DNA of 64,000 nucleotides, from assembly GCA_038124025.1 (NCBI GenBank), contig JAYPBC010000008.1, forward strand, positions 7,865-71,864, written 5' to 3'. The DNA comes from UBA1275 sp038124025. GTDB lineage: Bacteria; Bacteroidota; Rhodothermia; Balneolales; Balneolaceae. The position numbers and the translations under genes were made by a program. The notes below the pieces were generated by a model that was not told the DNA's origin, did no database searches, and saw nothing but the letters and a program-made list of their open reading frames with translations. Below are positions 9,479-17,752 of the stretch, piece after piece (position 1 is the stretch's first letter; each line of letters begins with the position of its first letter).

Positions 9479-10044
9479 AATATAAAACTATGTTTACCCC
9501 CGAAAGTATTGAGGTGCAGGGAGAGCGTTTCACCCCTTTTATAACATTGGAACAAATCAATGCCCGGATTTCATTTATGGGTAAACAACTCGATAAAGAT
9601 TTTGCAGAACAGAATCCTATTTTTATTGGCGTATTGAACGGATCCTTTATTTTTTTAGCTGATCTCATGCGACATGTTAAAATCCCCTGTGAGGTAGATT
9701 TTGTTAAATTGAGTAGTTACGGAGACAAAAAAGTTTCTTCCGGTAATGTTACCACACTTAAAAAAGTGGATGCCCATCTAGAAGGACGTCATATTATATT
9801 GGTCGAGGATATTATCGATACTGGACTGTCTATGAACTATATGCTGGAGGAAATGAAGACACATAACCCAGCTTCATTATCTGTGATTACCTTGCTGCAT
9901 AAGAAGGAGGCCACCGTTCATCCAGTAGACTTAGATTATGTAGGTTTTGAAATACCTAATGCTTTTGTACTAGGTTATGGATTAGATTATGCGCAACATG
10001 GTCGCAATTTGGGACAAATATATATAATTGAAAATAAAAAATAG
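9475..10044 (+). CDS. hpt: hypoxanthine phosphoribosyltransferase
   Basis: This 189-residue purine-salvage enzyme makes IMP or GMP from the free base and PRPP. IILVEDIIDTGLSMNYML is the PRPP-binding motif with the acidic pair, and VDFVKLSSYGDKKVSSGN holds the flexible catalytic loop. DYVGFEIPNAFVLGYGLDYA matches the C-terminal base-binding segment. The TTG at 9475 overlaps the tilS stop by 4 bp; an in-frame ATG at 9490 is an equally good start and gives 184 residues. The tilS-hpt order (often followed by ftsH) is common in bacteria, but ftsH is not here. Confidence 0.93.
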   Translation: MKYKTMFTPESIEVQGERFTPFITLEQINARISFMGKQLDKDFAEQNPIFIGVLNGSFIFLADLMRHVKIPCEVDFVKLSSYGDKKVSSGNVTTLKKVDAHLEGRHIILVEDIIDTGLSMNYMLEEMKTHNPASLSVITLLHKKEATVHPVDLDYVGFEIPNAFVLGYGLDYAQHGRNLGQIYIIENKK

Positions 10045-10127
10045 CGAATCATCCATTGCGTACTGTAGCTAAGGGCCGTATATTTGCATTCCTTAAAATT
10101 TAATTCTTTTTTAGAATTACTTTTATT

Positions 10128-10216
10128 GGAGAGGTGGCTGAGTGGCTGAAAGCGCTCCCCTGCTAAGGGAGTTTATGTGGAAACACGTAACGAGGGTTCG
10201 AATCCCTCCCTCTCCG
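10128..10216 (+). tRNA. tRNA-Ser (anticodon GCU)
   Basis: A class II tRNA fold is visible. The acceptor stem is GGAGAGG (10128-10134) with CCTCTCC before discriminator G10216. The anticodon arm CTCCC-CTGCTAA-GGGAG gives anticodon GCT. A long variable arm follows, and the T arm is GAGGG-TTCGAAT-CCCTC. The long extra arm and the GCU anticodon identify serine (AGC/AGU codons). The CCA end is not encoded: the next bases are CAC. Confidence 0.95.
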
Positions 10217-10236
10217 CACTAAATTTACTTGATACT

Positions 10237-11280
10237 ATGGCAGAACTTAAGCTACGCTTTCAATCTCATCATCTGCCCCTTGCGCACACCTTCACTCTGG
10301 CACATAGCTCGCGCACGCACACCCCAATTACGTTTGTTCAGCTACAATGGGGCACTTATGTAGGCTATGGAGAAGCCGCCATGCCGCCTTATTTGAGTGA
10401 ATCCGCAGAAACAGCTGAATCATTTTACTCTAGTTTAGATTTTTCTTGGGTTACCAGCCCTAGTGATTTGGAAAAGATTTTGAATTATGTTCATTCGCAT
10501 AAATCAGCCAACCCAGCTGCAAAAGCTGCAATCGATATTGCACTACATGATTTACATGCTAAGCGTTTAGGGATTCCTGTACATGATCTTTTTGGACTTG
10601 ACCCAAGGGATACGCCTCCAAGTTCATACACCATCGGCATACATCCACTGGACGTGGTACATAGTTTACTCCCAAATACCGATCTTTTCGGGTTAATTAA
10701 AGTAAAACTGGGAGGAGACCATGATCGCGATACCATTGATTTAATCCGAAATTATACTGATAAACCCATAAGTGTTGATGTAAATCAAGGTTGGACACAT
10801 AAGGAGAAGGCACTCGAAGAGATTCACTGGCTTAAAGAACGTGGTGTAGTCTATGTAGAACAGCCAATGCCAAAAGAAACCATTGAAGATATGCAATGGC
10901 TTAGCCAACACTCGCCACTACCTACGATTGCAGATGAAGCTGTGCAGCGCCTTTCAGACTTGTTTGACCTACAAAATCGTTTTCATGGGGTTAATATTAA
11001 ACTCATGAAATGTACGGGTCTTCGTGAGGGATATCTTATGGCTAAAGTTGCAAAATCACTCGGGCTAAAAGTGATGATTGGTTGTATGACTGAAAGCTCA
11101 TGCGGCATCGCTGCTGCGGCACAACTAGCTCCATTAGCAGATTGGGTAGATTTGGACGGCCATTTCTTGTTGGCAAAAGATCCCTTTGAAGGTTTGGGAT
11201 TTGAAGATGGCGTGGTACAATTAGGTGAGAGTGATGGCTTAGGTGTGTACCCTAAGTATCTTTCTTGGGACGATCAATAA
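10237..11280 (+). CDS. L-Ala-D/L-Glu-type dipeptide epimerase (enolase superfamily)
   Basis: This 347-residue muconate-lactonizing subgroup enzyme has all the barrel landmarks: KVK at 155-157 (catalytic Lys), metal ligands Asp181 (DVNQGW), Glu208 (VEQPMPK) and Asp233 (IADEAV), NIKLMKCTG (second Lys), and DLDGHFLL near 305-312. IGCMTESSCGI and DLDG are typical of dipeptide epimerases, which isomerise Ala-Glu from peptidoglycan recycling. They are less typical of MenC (o-succinylbenzoate synthase). The start chosen is ATG 10237, because the longer reading frame runs back into the tRNA. Its 3' end overlaps the convergent thioesterase gene by 29 bp. Exact dipeptide specificity cannot be read. Confidence 0.85.
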   Translation: MAELKLRFQSHHLPLAHTFTLAHSSRTHTPITFVQLQWGTYVGYGEAAMPPYLSESAETAESFYSSLDFSWVTSPSDLEKILNYVHSHKSANPAAKAAIDIALHDLHAKRLGIPVHDLFGLDPRDTPPSSYTIGIHPLDVVHSLLPNTDLFGLIKVKLGGDHDRDTIDLIRNYTDKPISVDVNQGWTHKEKALEEIHWLKERGVVYVEQPMPKETIEDMQWLSQHSPLPTIADEAVQRLSDLFDLQNRFHGVNIKLMKCTGLREGYLMAKVAKSLGLKVMIGCMTESSCGIAAAAQLAPLADWVDLDGHFLLAKDPFEGLGFEDGVVQLGESDGLGVYPKYLSWDDQ

Positions 11281-11692
11281 CGGCTATAGTGCAACGAGAA
11301 GTACAAACAAGGCGTTCTTTTTGATCTGTTATTTTGATTTCCCAAACCTGAATATTTCGACCAACTTGGAGGGGATAAGCGACAGCTAATACCTTTCCAC
11401 CTTCCATAACAGGGCGATGATGATTAGCGTTGATTTCGACTCCTACGGCTGTTTTATGCTCGGGTAAATGTAGCCAAGCACCTACTGAGGCTAGCGTTTC
11501 AGCAAGTGCTACTGAGGCACCCCCATGAAGTACACGAAAGGGCTGTACGGTTGCTTCATTAACTGGCATGCTTGCTATGCACTCATCCTTCGCGAGTTTT
11601 GAAAACTCGATACCCATCATTGTTGCCATATTGGGTTTCATTGAACCCAGTAGATTCTGCACTAGTTCTTCTAAGCCAGGTTCTATATACAT
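11252..11692 (-). CDS. PaaI/YdiI-type hotdog thioesterase
   Basis: The 146-residue protein is a single hotdog domain. RVLHGGASVALAETLASVGA contains the HGG turn and the glutamate on the central helix that acts as catalytic base in PaaI, EntH and MenI (YdiI) thioesterases. VGVEINANHHRPV and QVWEIKI are the following conserved strands. It should hydrolyse an aromatic or acyl-CoA thioester. DHNA-CoA in menaquinone synthesis is one possible substrate, but no men genes are in the window. It faces away from the downstream acyl-CoA ligase. Confidence 0.82.
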   Translation of the reverse strand: MYIEPGLEELVQNLLGSMKPNMATMMGIEFSKLAKDECIASMPVNEATVQPFRVLHGGASVALAETLASVGAWLHLPEHKTAVGVEINANHHRPVMEGGKVLAVAYPLQVGRNIQVWEIKITDQKERLVCTSRCTIAVIDRPKKDT

Positions 11693-11893
11693 TCGAGGGA
11701 GGTAAAGGGTGGAAAGTTACGTTCGTTGTTCGAAATATAGGGATAAGCATTATTTATTGTATATTTTTGCCGTATAAATAAACAGCAACTCTTTAGGTGT
11801 ACAGAAAACAACCTATAAGAAGCTAGTAATTGGAATCACTAGCTAGGAATACACTTTAAAGAACATATTATAAATACATGTAACCTCAGCGAT

Positions 11894-13690
11894 ATGAATG
11901 ATACCGTGATCACCGTACCTGTACTATTTGAGCAAAATCTAGGGAAAAATATTTCAGGAATAGCTTGTGCAACCAAAAGAAAAGGAAGTTGGACTACATT
12001 GAGTGTTAATGAGTTTAAAGAACAGGTTCGATATTTATCACTTGGATTACATTCCCTTGGAGTAAAGAAAGGTGATGCGGTTTCTATTCATTCACCAAAT
12101 AGTTCAAAATGGGTATTATGTGACCAAGCGATTCTTTCCATTGGTGCAGTCAATGTTGCGATTTATACTACTCAGCCGACGGACCAAATAGTCTATATTT
12201 TAAACGATTCTAAAACGGTAGTGCATTTCGTGTCTACCAAACAGATGTTCGAGGGGCTATCAGAACATTTATTGGAAGTATCTACCCTTAAGAAAATTGT
12301 ATTCATGGAAGAGGCAACCACTACCGCTGACGAAGATCAATTTATGTGTTTTGACACTTTAATTAAGCTTGGTAAACGAATTGATCAAGAAAATCCTGAG
12401 TTGTTTGAATCCTTACGCTCAAAGGTTACATCACAAGATTTAGCCAATATCAATTATACCTCCGGAACCACAGGCGTGCCAAAAGGGGTGATGTTGAGCC
12501 ATTATAATCTTGTTTCTAACACCCTTTCGTCATTAGAGCGATTGCCCTTTACTACAACGCCTGATTCATCGGCTGTTTTATCCTATTTACCCCTAGCTCA
12601 TATGATCGAACGTATTGGTGCCTACCTATACACTGGAGCTGGAGCGACTATTTATTATATAGATGACCTAACGGAAATTAAAGAAGATATGCAGCAGATT
12701 CAGCCTATCTTTTTTGCTACGGTACCTCGTTTACTTGAAAAAATCCACACAGGTCTGAAGTCGAGAGGACAGGAATTATCAGGTGCCAAGAAGAGTATTT
12801 ATTATTGGGCTTTAAAAATGGCTGAGTACTTTGATCCAGAAACCCCACTGAAGGGGCTAAATAAAGTTAAATGGACTATTGCAGATGCTCTAGTTTATAA
12901 AAAGATTAGAGAAGGCCTGGGAGGAAAGATCGAAGGTACTATATCTGCAGGTGCTGCTCTTCATCCTACTATTATGAGATTTTTTAATGGAATTGGGATT
13001 AAATGTGCTGTTGGATACGGATTAACGGAAACTTCTCCCATACTGACCGCAAGTTTGCCAAACAAGATTCGCATAGGTTCAGCAGGAATACCCATTACAG
13101 GGGTTTCAATACGCATTGCGGAAGATGGTGAAGTACAAGCAACTGGACCTAATATAATGCAGGGCTACTTTGGTAAGCCGAAATGGACAAAAGAGGTAAT
13201 GACCGAGGATGGGTGGTTTTGTACAGGCGATATTGGCTATTTGGATTCTGACGGATGGCTTTTTATAACAGATCGGAAGAAGGATTTGTTTAAACTTTCA
13301 ACAGGGAAGTATGTGGCTCCACAACCTATAGAAAATGGGCTCACTAAAAGTCCATTTATCGATCAAGCAGTTGTGGTTGGCATAGAGCGTAAGTTCTGTA
13401 GTGCATTATTATATCCAGATTTTGCCAGAATTCAAGAGCATTTAGATCAGAAAAACATCCAAGTAGATTCCAATAATCTTTCAGAAGAACCTTTGGTTGT
13501 GACAATAATTCAGCAGGAAGTGGATAAGGTAAACATAAACCTTCCACCTTGGGAACAAATTAAAAAGTATCAATTGCTTCCTCAGCCGTTATCTATAGAA
13601 CGAGGCGAATTGACCCCAAAAATGAGTGTTAGACGCCAAACTGTATCGAACAGTTATGCAGATTTAATTGAAAAAATATATTCGGACTAA
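11894..13690 (+). CDS. long-chain fatty acid--CoA ligase (AMP-forming)
   Basis: This 598-residue ligase belongs to the bacterial group with extended N-terminus often annotated FadD15-like. The P-loop-like ATP motif is NYTSGTTGVPKGVMLSH. GYGLTETSPI is the adenine-binding motif, DGWFCTGDIGYLDSDGWLFI is A7/A8, and ITDRKKDLFKLSTGKYVAPQ is the hinge with the FACS signature. It would activate free long-chain fatty acids for degradation or phospholipid synthesis at the inner membrane. The gene is flanked by a 200-bp leader upstream and meets the next gene head-on with one base between the stops. Confidence 0.9.
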   Translation: MNDTVITVPVLFEQNLGKNISGIACATKRKGSWTTLSVNEFKEQVRYLSLGLHSLGVKKGDAVSIHSPNSSKWVLCDQAILSIGAVNVAIYTTQPTDQIVYILNDSKTVVHFVSTKQMFEGLSEHLLEVSTLKKIVFMEEATTTADEDQFMCFDTLIKLGKRIDQENPELFESLRSKVTSQDLANINYTSGTTGVPKGVMLSHYNLVSNTLSSLERLPFTTTPDSSAVLSYLPLAHMIERIGAYLYTGAGATIYYIDDLTEIKEDMQQIQPIFFATVPRLLEKIHTGLKSRGQELSGAKKSIYYWALKMAEYFDPETPLKGLNKVKWTIADALVYKKIREGLGGKIEGTISAGAALHPTIMRFFNGIGIKCAVGYGLTETSPILTASLPNKIRIGSAGIPITGVSIRIAEDGEVQATGPNIMQGYFGKPKWTKEVMTEDGWFCTGDIGYLDSDGWLFITDRKKDLFKLSTGKYVAPQPIENGLTKSPFIDQAVVVGIERKFCSALLYPDFARIQEHLDQKNIQVDSNNLSEEPLVVTIIQQEVDKVNINLPPWEQIKKYQLLPQPLSIERGELTPKMSVRRQTVSNSYADLIEKIYSD

Positions 13691-13691
13691 T

Positions 13692-14537
13692 TTATAGAAG
13701 CTTGGATTCTATTTTTTCCAAATTATTTGCAAAGCGGAGAGCATCGTAGGCTGAATAGACTACTTCCTTTTTTAGTTGAATATTTTTTAAAAAATGGAGG
13801 GCTGATTTTTCCGCTGCTTTGGTTGGATCAAATTTTTTAGATTCAAATGACAGACGTCCTTGAGTATCTATAAATCCATACTTGAGTTCTTGTTCTGTCA
13901 CCGAGCACTCTATGAATGATTGGTTAGCTGCAATATATCTGCTGTGTTGCTCAAAGGTTGAACTAAGCTGTATTTGAATGGAGGCAGATGCTCCGCTATC
14001 ATAACGAATAACCAAGTGGATAGCTTGAGGTTGGGTAGGGGAGAACTCACTTTGTTTTACCTCAATTCGATGTATACCGCTGTCTATCCATTTTAAACAA
14101 AGGGCAAGTTCATCTGTCCAAGCATTGAAGAATGCTTGTTTGGAATGGGCTACTTTAGACCGATTTAGTATTCTTTGAATCTGAATGAATTGTGGCTTGG
14201 ATATTTTGTCCTTCATCCATTGGGTGGACGGAGATAGTGTAGGCCAGTGTGCTAGTTGAACCTCAACTCCCGCCTCTTTACTGGTCCGATGTATCCGCTC
14301 AAGTTCAGCTGACGGGACAATGAAATCGCTGATAAAAAAACATGGAATACCTTCTTTGAGGGCATCAAGTAAATGCTCTGTACGATTGGGGGTTGTATCT
14401 ACGATAAAGCACGCATCAACCCGATCTAAATCATGTACATGTGGAGCTAATACCACCTGTCGTACAATATTGTGTGGTCGTAAATGTCGTTCCCAAGCCA
14501 CTGCTCGTTCCGCGTCTCCAACGATTCCAATTATCAT
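13692..14537 (-). CDS. Gfo/Idh/MocA-like Rossmann protein, probably non-canonical
   Basis: This is a 281-residue protein. The N-terminus MIIGIVGDAERAVAWERHL resembles the nucleotide-binding beta-alpha-beta of Gfo/Idh/MocA oxidoreductases. VDACFIVDTTPNRTEHLLDA matches the usual strand and helix, and the C-terminal half fits the mixed-sheet domain. The motif after KEGIPCFF that normally reads EKP is SDF here, so the lysine that holds NAD(P) and substrate is missing. The protein is also short for the family (usually about 330-400). It may be a non-catalytic relative or use another chemistry. Function is unknown. Confidence 0.6.
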   Translation of the reverse strand: MIIGIVGDAERAVAWERHLRPHNIVRQVVLAPHVHDLDRVDACFIVDTTPNRTEHLLDALKEGIPCFFISDFIVPSAELERIHRTSKEAGVEVQLAHWPTLSPSTQWMKDKISKPQFIQIQRILNRSKVAHSKQAFFNAWTDELALCLKWIDSGIHRIEVKQSEFSPTQPQAIHLVIRYDSGASASIQIQLSSTFEQHSRYIAANQSFIECSVTEQELKYGFIDTQGRLSFESKKFDPTKAAEKSALHFLKNIQLKKEVVYSAYDALRFANNLEKIESKLL

Positions 14538-14742
14538 AGTTAAAAGTTAATTATGAAAATTTTATTATACTTTATTTTAATATAATGATATAATTAACAA
14601 TAATAAATGGCTAAGAAAATAATAAAAAAAATTATAAAGTATTCAAGATATTTTTTCATGGTAAAGAAAGATTAAAATCAAACATATATCAGACGTATAT
14701 TTATATAATTTAATAATACTTAATTTGTTAATTAATTAGCTC

Positions 14743-15270
14743 TTATTCAATGAATAAATTTATATTAGTAGTATTCACTGATGCGGTATCATTTAACACA
14801 TTAACATGTAGTCCATTTATATGTTTTTTATTTAAATCGGATGTAGGTAAATCCATCTTAAGCCGAGCTACGTATTTGCATGTGTTAAAGAAATAGCTAC
14901 AATCTGATATTTTAGGTTGACTTAAATTTAGTTGATTCGTTAAACAGTTACTTATTATAGCATCAGTAAATATGAACGTCATTATCTGTATATTGCAAAT
15001 TAACAATAAGTGTATGTTTTAATGATGATGAGTCGAATGTTGTGGTGTATGAGTCAATTCTGGTTAATTTTTTGTTTCTCAATATGCCATTAAACTCTAT
15101 TAATAAGTATTTGACTAAACTAAAGCTTAAGTCATTTAAATGCCTTTCAATGACAATTATTGATAAATCTCCATTTTCTTTTATTTTTACCACTATTACA
15201 TAATCACATGCTGCTTCATAAGTTGACCAACACAGTAAAACAAAAAATAGTAAAAAAGAGACGTTTTAAT
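14743..15270 (-). pseudogene. broken gene for a small secreted protein, two frameshifts
   Basis: Two leftward reading frames overlap here. Frame A (to about 14960) encodes a hydrophobic FVLLCWSTYEAACDYVIVV stretch and about 95 further residues. It continues sensibly only in another frame, from TDAIISNCLTNQLNLSQPK to the stop at 14743. The upstream end of frame A has no ATG. One extra T in the T6 run at 15252-15257 would join it to ATT-AAA-ACG-TCT-CTT, giving a lysine-plus-hydrophobic signal peptide. A second one-base shift near 14972 joins the halves. This looks like a decayed, or mis-sequenced, gene for an exported protein of about 170 residues. No family was recognised. The flanks (14538-14742 and 15271-15420) hold nothing else I can support. 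Confidence 0.45.
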
Positions 15271-15420
15271 TTAAACACTCTAAAAAGCAATACGTTTTCT
15301 ATATTAACATAGTAATTAACAGAGCTGTATTATAACCATAGAGTTTGTTAAATGAGATGCATATTGCCTAATAAACATATATAAATATTATTAATAATCT
15401 CTTATTAGACTCCTAATACC

Positions 15421-16644
15421 ATGGATCAACCTGTTTATAAAGAAAAGAAATCTTCATTGGAAAATGATTTGTACCAACAGATCACCTGGCCTTCCATTAT
15501 TGATTCAATAAGTAGTAAATTTAAGGACTCATCGATATTAGTAAGTCCGGAAGACGTAAAAAAGTTATCTGGAGGTTATTTTTCAAAATCACCCTGGAAA
15601 AATTTTGAGATTCATAGGGGTGATCAAGAAGCCAATATAATTTTAAAAAGTTATTGTGCGATATACTCAAAAAGTTACACCGGGCAAGTCAAAGTTATTA
15701 GTTTTTATTCTGATCTTGAAGAAGAATGGATTAGATTTAGGATGATTGAACTATTAAATAGATACAGTCAAAAACTTATCGAATTTGATTGGAATGATAA
15801 TTTTATCACTCTTTATGACATCAATAATGAAAAAAAATGGGTATTTCAATTATCACATGTTGAATTGAATTTATTACAAGAATTTTTTGAATCAATTTTG
15901 GATGAGTTGAGTAACATTGAAACTGACTTAGCCAATAAAAAAGAACAGGAAAAGAAGGCTGTTGAGGAAGCTATTTCAAATTATGTTATAAATAAAGGTC
16001 CTGATTACGCATCAAATTTAGTTATTGACGAAACAACAAACATATTTGAATTACTAGAAAAACCACAAGATGTTGAAAAATTATTATTAAAATATGAAGA
16101 AAATATAATATCTAATTTTAAAAATGGATTCCAAAATATTGAAAGATTAATTAATAATTTAAATACAGAAAAAAGAATTTTATCCTTACTATTCGATGTA
16201 ATAGTAAAGCATTCAAATATGACTGTATTTATTACACATTTATATATTTTAAAAAATCGAATATATATTTTCCAATTAATATATTTTTATAGTATAATAT
16301 TAATTGTTTCTATAAATGAAAATAATTATGATGTCTACCATACTATTTATGATTTTTTCGATAAAATGAGTTTATTTGGAACAGATAATAATGAAAATAT
16401 TCTATCAAATTTATCACAATCAATTGAATTATTAAATGATACGTTTATCGATATCAACAATAACTCAAATCAATTTTATAATGAAATTCAAACAATCATA
16501 AATACGTTAAAATCAAACATAGAAATTCTAAGTAAAGCTGAAAATGAAATTATAGATGTTAATTCTAAAACTGATTTAAATAATCTGTATAACAGATTGG
16601 AAAATTATGAATACTTCAATGTAGAAATAGATGATATAGTATGA
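15421..16644 (+). CDS. unrecognised 407-residue protein, first of a two-gene unit
   Basis: I do not recognise this protein. It has no signal peptide. The N-terminal 160 residues look globular, with many aromatic residues (WPSIIDSI, GGYFSKSPWKNFEI, SFYSDLEEEWIRFR). A lysine/glutamate helical linker (about 175-190) follows. A hydrophobic patch at about residues 274-300 (LKNRIYIFQLIYFYSIILIV) could be a membrane segment or a buried helix. The last 100 residues are Asn/Ile-rich and probably coiled coil. Base composition is even more AT-rich than its neighbours. Its stop overlaps the next gene's ATG (ATGA), so the two are translationally coupled. Confidence 0.7.
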   Translation: MDQPVYKEKKSSLENDLYQQITWPSIIDSISSKFKDSSILVSPEDVKKLSGGYFSKSPWKNFEIHRGDQEANIILKSYCAIYSKSYTGQVKVISFYSDLEEEWIRFRMIELLNRYSQKLIEFDWNDNFITLYDINNEKKWVFQLSHVELNLLQEFFESILDELSNIETDLANKKEQEKKAVEEAISNYVINKGPDYASNLVIDETTNIFELLEKPQDVEKLLLKYEENIISNFKNGFQNIERLINNLNTEKRILSLLFDVIVKHSNMTVFITHLYILKNRIYIFQLIYFYSIILIVSINENNYDVYHTIYDFFDKMSLFGTDNNENILSNLSQSIELLNDTFIDINNNSNQFYNEIQTIINTLKSNIEILSKAENEIIDVNSKTDLNNLYNRLENYEYFNVEIDDIV

Positions 16645-17603
16645 TAATCAGATCAATTAAATACAAATTTTTTAGTGTAACTATCATAATTTTGTGTTTG
16701 ACAACTAGTGCATATACACAAACAAACATTGAACATACTCATATTGGTTTTTTGAATGGTTTGCTTGATCTTGGTGTGGTAGATTTTTTAGGTACAGAAG
16801 ATTTAGAAAAAATCTATAATATTGATTTTCAAGGTAAAGGAATAAATGACTCAATTACATATGATATGTTATATTTATATGACGAATTTGCAGATTATCA
16901 TATGATTTTACCCTCAAGCGATTTGTTAAATTCTAACATTAGTTCTGACCAATATGGTTTCCAATTTGTAATGACAAGTGGGAAATACGATTTGAATAGC
17001 TATAATGGGATAACTAGTATGACTTTTAAAACTGACTTAGATACAATTTTACAAACTTCAGGTAATTCAGTTTTTTTAATTGATGATAAAAGAATTAATT
17101 ATGACTATGGCTTGCGGCGATATGAGACTCAAGATATTTTAGTAAATATAGAATCTTCTGACTTAGATTTCTGGGAGTTACTATCTACATCTAGAGAAGC
17201 TAGATTTAGAGTTCAAGGATATGTAATAACCATCGAACAAAATGTAAAAAAACAAATCAAAACCATTTTAAGAATCATTAATCATCTTAAGCCCCAGCAA
17301 GAAGTATTAAAAGAAGAAAAAAATAATTCCTACATAATTGCATGGGAAACCGAATTACCAAGAACTCCAATAAAACAGGTAATGCCTAAAAATGTAATAA
17401 ATTTTGAAGGATCAATTACAGTTCGCTTTGAAGTAAATCCCAATGGTACTATCGGATTAGTCAAGAGAGTACATGAAATGGAGCCAATGTTTGAAAGAGA
17501 AATTCTAAAAGCATTAAGGGGTTGGAGGTTTGAAAAGCTTCCCAACACGATTAATCAAAAAGGACAATGGGGTTCTATTACCTTCTATTTTGAGCAGAAA
17601 TAG
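16641..17603 (+). CDS. secreted protein with C-terminal TonB/AgmX-like domain
   Basis: The 320-residue product starts with a signal peptide: KYKFF, then VTIIILCLTTSAYTQ, with cleavage likely after residue 24-26. The middle 200 residues match no family I know. The last 65 residues contain GSITVRFEVNPNGTIGLVKR and ILKALRGWRFEKLP, the pattern of the TonB C-terminal/AgmX-PglI fold. This fold normally binds partner proteins in the periplasm. No TM anchor or proline-rich spacer is present, so it is not a canonical energy-transducing TonB. It overlaps the 407-residue gene by 4 bp and probably works with it. Confidence 0.65.
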   Translation: MIIRSIKYKFFSVTIIILCLTTSAYTQTNIEHTHIGFLNGLLDLGVVDFLGTEDLEKIYNIDFQGKGINDSITYDMLYLYDEFADYHMILPSSDLLNSNISSDQYGFQFVMTSGKYDLNSYNGITSMTFKTDLDTILQTSGNSVFLIDDKRINYDYGLRRYETQDILVNIESSDLDFWELLSTSREARFRVQGYVITIEQNVKKQIKTILRIINHLKPQQEVLKEEKNNSYIIAWETELPRTPIKQVMPKNVINFEGSITVRFEVNPNGTIGLVKRVHEMEPMFEREILKALRGWRFEKLPNTINQKGQWGSITFYFEQK

Positions 17604-17752
17604 AATATTAAAGGGTATAATTATAGCTCATCGATATATCTTATTTAGACAGCTATTTTATTATGTAATAATTTTTTTTTAAAAATGAGCATAAATGCTG
17701 AAAGCTAATATTTGGGAAGGAACAATTGTTCACGCAGTTTAGTTATATCTAA

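Noticed and set aside
10177..10236. N-terminal extension of the epimerase reading frame
   Set aside because: It runs through the 3' half of tRNA-Ser; the ATG at 10237 is the sensible start.
10237..11280. o-succinylbenzoate synthase (menC)
   Set aside because: The enolase-superfamily residues fit both, but DLDGHFLL, the IGCMTESS block and NIKLMKCTG are the dipeptide-epimerase pattern. No other men gene is in the window.
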